This document shows positions 60,195-64,000 of a stretch of DNA of 64,000 nt, in pieces. Source of the DNA: Alpinimonas psychrophila (GTDB lineage: Bacteria; Actinomycetota; Actinomycetes; Actinomycetales; Microbacteriaceae). The notes beneath the pieces were generated by a model, which made no database searches, had not been told where the DNA came from, and saw only the letters and a program-made list of their open reading frames with translations. The position numbers were made by a program, and so were the translations under genes. How positions within the stretch are numbered: position 1 is the stretch's first letter; each line of letters starts with the position of its first letter. Location: assembly GCF_014137865.1 (NCBI RefSeq), contig NZ_JACGWU010000001.1, forward strand, positions 62,001-126,000, in the 5' to 3' direction.

Positions 60195-61124
60195 TTATTG
60201 TCGCGCCGCGATCGTGGCGTCGAGGTCGTTCTGCAGGAGCCACCCGTTGATGGCGATGGCGCTAGCGCTTCCTGCTCCTGCTGCGGTGATGACTTGGGCG
60301 GTCGGGGTCACGACGTTGCCCGCGGCCCATACCCCGGCGACGCTTGTCTGGCCGAAGCCATCCACGATAACCAGACCGGTGGTCACATTCTTCTGGCATC
60401 CTAGGGCTTCCAGGATCTGATCGTTGGGGCGCGGTCGCGGTGCAACGAAGGCCGCCTCGCACTTGATCAAAGTGCCGTCCTCGAGCGCGACTCCTTCGAG
60501 GAATCCGATCTTGCCTGCAAAGTGCGACACCACTCCGACGACCACCTGGATCCCGAATGTCTCTAGGCCAATACGCTCGTCATGGGTTAGATCGACTCCA
60601 TTGGTGACGAGCGAGACTCGGTCGCTGTAGCGGCGTAATAGACCCGCCTGCTTGATCGACATCTCTTTCGTGGGGCTGCCGATGACCACGATGTTCTTGT
60701 TGAGCACTTCGTATCCGTGGCAGTAGGGACAATGATGAACGAGTGTCCCCCACCGTTCGCTGAGGCCGGCGATGGGGGGCAACTGGTCGGTCAGACCGGT
60801 TGCCACGAGCATCGTGCGTGCGTACACAGTGGCTCCACTCTCAAGCGTCACGGTGAACGTTCTGTCCGAGCCAAAGTCGACTCTTTGCACCGTGTCGAAG
60901 ATGATTGATGCCCCATAGCCGCGTAACTCGTTGCGACCCAGCTCAATAAATTCGAGTGGCGGGATGCCGTCACGCGAAATAAAACCGTGCATCTCTGCAG
61001 CAGGTGCGTTCCGTGGACCACCCGCATCTATGACCGTGACGGAAGATTGCGCGCGCGCAAGAACCAGCCCCGCGCTGAGTCCAGCGGCACCAGCACCGAC
61101 AATCACTGCGTCACTCCGAGTCAC
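60195..61124 (-). CDS. Thioredoxin-reductase-like FAD/NAD(P)-dependent oxidoreductase
   Basis: About 309 residues. The FAD Rossmann motif 'VIVGAGAAGLSAGLVLARA' is N-terminal. A redox-active 'CPYC' lies at about 132-135 in 'HHCPYCHGYEV', followed by the NAD(P) region 'IVVIGSPTKEMSIKQAG'. The C-terminal FAD motif is 'GVWAAGNVVTP'. It reduces a disulfide partner with NAD(P)H. GTG 61124 is chosen because GGAGGT lies 7 bases upstream. It is transcribed away from the XRE-cupin regulator. Confidence 0.88.
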   Translation of the reverse strand: MTRSDAVIVGAGAAGLSAGLVLARAQSSVTVIDAGGPRNAPAAEMHGFISRDGIPPLEFIELGRNELRGYGASIIFDTVQRVDFGSDRTFTVTLESGATVYARTMLVATGLTDQLPPIAGLSERWGTLVHHCPYCHGYEVLNKNIVVIGSPTKEMSIKQAGLLRRYSDRVSLVTNGVDLTHDERIGLETFGIQVVVGVVSHFAGKIGFLEGVALEDGTLIKCEAAFVAPRPRPNDQILEALGCQKNVTTGLVIVDGFGQTSVAGVWAAGNVVTPTAQVITAAGAGSASAIAINGWLLQNDLDATIAARQ

Positions 61125-61215
61125 CTTGACCACCTCCACAGTACAAACTGTCAGTGGAGCGCGGACAATGGGAACTTCTGTTGCTAAAACCGGAACAACC
61201 TGATTGCCTGTACCT
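61125..61215. promoter_or_regulatory. Divergent promoter region, flavoprotein / XRE-cupin regulator
   Basis: A 91-bp shared spacer. It includes 'AGTACAAACTGTCAGTGG' and 'GGAACTTCTGTTGC', possible short half-sites but no clear long palindrome. The arrangement predicts that the XRE-cupin protein regulates the divergent flavoprotein unit. Confidence 0.45.
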
Positions 61216-61824
61216 ATGAGTACAGCACAGAGAGTGGCGACCGAACTTACTCAGATCGCGCCGAGGTTGAGGCAAGCCCGGCAAATGAAGAACGTTACGC
61301 TCGACGAGTTGGCGAAAGAGACGGGCATCTCGAAGAGCACTCTTTCGAGACTCGAATCGGGACAGCGCAAGCCGAGCCTGGAGCTCCTGTTACCTATCGT
61401 TGCCGCGCTTGCGGTTCCCTTAGACGAGATTGTCACGTCACCCAGGATCGAGGATCCGCGTGTTCCTCAAAAGTCGAGCCGTGCCGACGGCCGGACTCTT
61501 ACCCGCCTGTCTAACCACCATGGTGAGCCGCAGGCATACAAGATGACCATCCCAGCGACCGATCGCACCCCTGTCCTACGAACACACGAGGGGTACGAAT
61601 GGATCTACGTCCTTTCGGGCCGCCTCAGACTGGTGCTTGGTGAGCACGACATCGTCATGGCGGCGGGCGAAGCTGCCGAGTTCGACACCAAGAATCCGCA
61701 TTGGTTCGGTGCAGCCGGAACGGGTCCCGTTGAGCTGCTCAGCATGTTCGGTAAGCACGGTGAACGTATTCACCTGAGAGCACGCTCGAGCGCAGCACTG
61801 AAGTCTTCAGTTGGCACGAGATAG
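61216..61824 (+). CDS. XRE-family transcriptional regulator with cupin sensor
   Basis: 202 residues. The N-terminal HTH (about 12-70) is typical XRE: 'RLRQARQMKNVTLDELAKETGISKSTLSRLESGQRKPSLELL'. The C-terminal cupin (about 100-190) has 'RTHEGYEWIYVLSGRLRLVLGEHDIVMAAGEAAEFDTKNPHWFGAAG', with His and Glu residues at metal or ligand positions. ATG 61216 gives a canonical start. There is no obvious ribosome site, so it may be leaderless. Confidence 0.88.
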   Translation: MSTAQRVATELTQIAPRLRQARQMKNVTLDELAKETGISKSTLSRLESGQRKPSLELLLPIVAALAVPLDEIVTSPRIEDPRVPQKSSRADGRTLTRLSNHHGEPQAYKMTIPATDRTPVLRTHEGYEWIYVLSGRLRLVLGEHDIVMAAGEAAEFDTKNPHWFGAAGTGPVELLSMFGKHGERIHLRARSSAALKSSVGTR

Positions 61825-61921
61825 CCAGTCCTGTGTGACTCATGTGGGCCGCGATTACATCTACCGATGACGAAAAGGACGGACATCGCACTTGGCGTCT
61901 CGTGTCACGCTGCGGCTGCGA

Positions 61922-62188
61922 TTAGGGCTTGCTGTAGACCTCGCGACGGTGTGCGACCTCGACAATGAGGATGAGGATTTGGTCGTCGTCAATATTTGTG
62001 AGGATTCGGTAATCGCCGACCCGGTAACGCCAGAATTCTTCGTTGACGAGTTTTTTACCGAGCTGGCGGGGATTATCTAGTTGGGAGAGCTTCCGTTCAA
62101 GAAAATCACGGATCCGTTTTCCTGCAGCCGAGTCAAGTTTCCTGACCTGTTTGGCTGCCTTCGGGGTGAACCTGATCGTGTAGCTCAC
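61922..62188 (-). CDS. RelE/ParE-superfamily toxin
   Basis: 88 residues: 'YTIRFTPKAAKQVRKLDSAAGKRIRDFLERKL', 'LVNEEFWRYRVGDYRILTNIDDDQILILIVEVAHRREVY'. This is the RelE-type order, with the C-terminal 'GDYRI..', 'HRREVY' residues expected of an active mRNA interferase. It overlaps the antitoxin gene by 4 bases (ATGA). Confidence 0.9.
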   Translation of the reverse strand: MSYTIRFTPKAAKQVRKLDSAAGKRIRDFLERKLSQLDNPRQLGKKLVNEEFWRYRVGDYRILTNIDDDQILILIVEVAHRREVYSKP

Positions 62189-62403
62189 GCAGGCCAGACC
62201 ACATCAGCGAGATCAATCGCGTCGTCGTTGGACTGAGTGAACTCTTCGAGCGCATCCTTGGCCAGGAGATAGTCTTCGTTCTCTTCCAGATACTGGATCA
62301 ATGCTTCGGTCGCATAGAACGTTTTTGACCGACCCGTGCGCTCCGACAGGTGTTGCAGGCGGCGTTCTGTTTCATTGTCAACGCGCAGATTGATTTGTGG
62401 CAT
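62185..62403 (-). CDS. Ribbon-helix-helix antitoxin of the RelE-type module
   Basis: 72 residues. N-terminal ribbon-helix-helix 'PQINLRVDNETERRLQHLSERTGRSKTFYATEALIQYLEE' (DUF6290/RelB-like) and an acidic toxin-binding tail 'EEFTQSNDDAIDLADVVW'. ATG 62403 has AGGAGG about 8 bases upstream. The longer frame would start inside the operator palindrome and is rejected. Confidence 0.88.
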   Translation of the reverse strand: MPQINLRVDNETERRLQHLSERTGRSKTFYATEALIQYLEENEDYLLAKDALEEFTQSNDDAIDLADVVWPA

Positions 62404-62418
62404 ATGGAACCCTCCTAG

Positions 62419-62440
62419 GATGCTATACAAATATAGCATC
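62419..62440. promoter_or_regulatory. Operator palindrome of the toxin-antitoxin module
   Basis: A perfect 9-bp inverted repeat, GATGCTATA-CAAA-TATAGCATC, lies 16 bp before the antitoxin start and overlaps an AT-rich -10-like region (TATACA/TATAGC). Conditional autoregulation by the RHH antitoxin-toxin complex is expected. Confidence 0.75.
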
Positions 62441-62539
62441 AGATTGCGTCCCGCGGAGTGTCTTTCGGCTAGGAACTGTTACCTCGCATCGCTATGGTTA
62501 GTTACGAGCTGCACGCATCGGCGCAAAAGGAAGTCACGT

Positions 62540-64000
62540 ATGTCTGTTTCTACACCTGTTTCTTCTGCTCCTGAGAAGGGCTTCCGCCGGTCGGCTGTCA
62601 TCCTCCTAGGCCTCCTCGGGGCTATTCAGGTGACGGACCCCCTCATCTCCTCCCTCGCCCTCGTGCGGGCCTCGGATGAGCTCAACTTCACGGCCTCGGT
62701 GCAGTCCTTGGCCGCCGGTATTTCCACCCTCGCGCTCGCCGCTACGGTGATTCCCGGGGGTCTCCTCGCCGATCGCCTCGGACGCCGCCAAGTCTTGATG
62801 GTGTCGATTTTGGTGGCTTCTCTGGGCCAGATAATCACCGCCGTTGGAACCGACCCGGGCATTTATCTGCTTGGCCGCATCATTGCCGGAGTCGCCTTAG
62901 GAGTCACCTTTGGTGCTGCCTACGGAATGCTCAAAGAGGTGAGTGCCCCCAAAGCATTGGGTCCGGCCATGGCCACATTTAACATTGTGAACGGCGTCAT
63001 TCCGGTCGTGGCCATGATTGCCACGGGAATCCTCGTGGCCGTCAACTGGCGGCTGGCATACCTGATTTTGCCTCTCATTTCCGTTCTGTGTTTCCCCTTC
63101 ATTCCCCGAATTCTTCCGAAAGTCGCCAAACTTCCGGGCGGAAAAGTTGACCTGTGGGGCATGACTTTTGTCGCCCTCGGCGTCGCGGGGCTCCTCTTTG
63201 GTATTAGTGCCGCCAGCGGTGGCCTAGAAAAGCCGGCTTTCTGGGGTTCTATTTTGCTGGGGCTCGTTTCCTTTGCCGCTTTTGCGATTGTGGAAAATAA
63301 ATCACAGGCTCCCGTATTCCCGATCAAGCTTCTAACGCATCCGGCATTCTTGGGCGCCGTCATTATGGGAGTTTTTTGGAACTTTGGTTCGGCTGCGATG
63401 AGTCAGATGCTCCCTAATTTTTGGCAGTATGTCACGCACATACCCTCTGGGCTGTTGGGTGTCGCCAATCTTCCCATGTCGTTCGCGGGCATCATTGGTT
63501 CCCTCGTGGCCGGTATTTTCCTCGGCAAGGGCGTCGCATCGCGGACACTTTCGACAATCGGTTATGGCCTTATCGTCGTAGGCTTCCTCTCCTACACGCT
63601 CGTGACTCCCGCAGCCGGTTATGTTATTTTCATTCCAGGAATGCTCCTTGCGGGCGCCGGTTGGATGATGAACGCCACGTCTCAGGGCAACCTCTTTATT
63701 AGGCTTGCTCCCGCCAAATTCTTTGGCCCGGTCACGTCTAGCAAGGTCACGGTGGGGCAGTTTGGCTATGCATTGGGGCTCACCGGAACCACCGTTTTGG
63801 TCAGCACTTTCACGCTCGCTGGCGTGGACAAAGCTTCCAAAGGTGCCGTGACCGGGGAGGGCAACTGGGACGCTATCACGTCGTACCTTGCGACCGGAAC
63901 CACGACCAACGCCGACTTGACGGCAATCGGCCAGAGCGCGTTGGAGACCATCTACGCGCAGGCGTTCCAAACGACATCCGTCATCGTGGCGATTGTGGTG
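62540..64000 (+). CDS. MFS transporter, DHA2/EmrB-like (truncated by the window edge)
   Basis: 487 codons open to the window end with no stop. 'RRSAVILLGLLGAIQVTDPLISSLALVRASDELNF' begins it, followed by 'ADRLGRRQVLMVSILVASLGQIITAVGTD' (MFS loop 2-3 motif with the usual D-R-x-G-R-R) and more than ten hydrophobic helices. Length and helix count fit a 14-helix drug-proton antiporter. ATG 62540 follows AAAAGGAAGTCACGT. It is probably an exporter; the substrate is unknown. Confidence 0.85.
   Translation, partial: MSVSTPVSSAPEKGFRRSAVILLGLLGAIQVTDPLISSLALVRASDELNFTASVQSLAAGISTLALAATVIPGGLLADRLGRRQVLMVSILVASLGQIITAVGTDPGIYLLGRIIAGVALGVTFGAAYGMLKEVSAPKALGPAMATFNIVNGVIPVVAMIATGILVAVNWRLAYLILPLISVLCFPFIPRILPKVAKLPGGKVDLWGMTFVALGVAGLLFGISAASGGLEKPAFWGSILLGLVSFAAFAIVENKSQAPVFPIKLLTHPAFLGAVIMGVFWNFGSAAMSQMLPNFWQYVTHIPSGLLGVANLPMSFAGIIGSLVAGIFLGKGVASRTLSTIGYGLIVVGFLSYTLVTPAAGYVIFIPGMLLAGAGWMMNATSQGNLFIRLAPAKFFGPVTSSKVTVGQFGYALGLTGTTVLVSTFTLAGVDKASKGAVTGEGNWDAITSYLATGTTTNADLTAIGQSALETIYAQAFQTTSVIVAIVV

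Noticed and set aside
61892-62080. 62-codon plus-strand frame antisense to the RelE-type toxin
   Set aside because: It lies opposite a clear toxin gene and has no independent signals.

Overview
The window looks like chromosomal DNA of a Gram-positive actinobacterium, most likely a member of the Microbacteriaceae. I infer this from the moderately GC-rich codon use, frequent GTG/TTG starts, a DtxR/IdeR-type regulator whose metal ligands sit at the textbook positions, a PASTA Ser/Thr kinase, an actinobacterial DUF3027 protein and the many small ATGA/GTGA gene overlaps. No rRNA, CRISPR array, transposase or phage gene was seen.

Layout. 1-4316 is core DNA: DUF3027, serC, an iron/manganese regulator, a secreted NlpC/P60-like protein, an HNH protein and tRNA-Arg(CCU). 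4468-9109 is a patchwork of small accessory genes: hydrolase, orphan antitoxin-like gene, DHFR-like reductase, acetyltransferase, VOC protein, rifampicin ADP-ribosyltransferase (arr) and a GIY-YIG nuclease. 9387-20110 is mostly core: a large SF1 helicase-like protein with damaged ATPase motifs, an FmdB-type zinc ribbon, 5-formyl-THF cyclo-ligase, galU, a RimJ-like acetyltransferase, a membrane protein, a lytic transglycosylase and a PASTA-type kinase.

20210-34990 is the most unusual region. It is an expanded phosphate-transport locus in which pstC-pstA-pstS are separated from pstB by seven secreted or membrane-anchored genes. These are a 909-residue protein with a PstS-like section, a second unanchored PstS-like protein, an Ig-like secreted protein and its lipoprotein paralogue, a DUF916-like membrane protein, another single-pass surface protein, and a sortase-fold protein lacking both the catalytic His and Cys. 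This looks like a dedicated cell-surface assembly tied to Pst transport. It is followed by tRNA-Ala(CGC), whose 3' end and terminator are duplicated as a 60-bp direct repeat.

35287-41770 holds core metabolism: UbiA-type prenyltransferase, SDR, UPF0303, pdxH, a PatB/MalY-type lyase, a DUF4349 lipoprotein and an MFS transporter. 41885-45670 is a ribonucleotide reductase unit with NrdR-like boxes and a strong terminator. Its small subunit carries the class Ic (Tyr-less) substitutions, and the CxxC tail expected at the end of the large subunit lies in a separate 21-codon reading frame. 45838-48559 is a complete polar amino-acid ABC importer and 48633-52544 is HrpA.

A decayed tRNA-Arg(ACG)-like sequence (52563-52632) opens a probable genomic island. 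The island contains an ABC-2 exporter, DUF4389/DUF2306/DUF4386-like membrane proteins, a MalT-like LuxR regulator, a thioredoxin-reductase-like flavoprotein and an XRE-cupin regulator. A RelE/RHH toxin-antitoxin pair and an MFS transporter cut by the window edge close the sequence.
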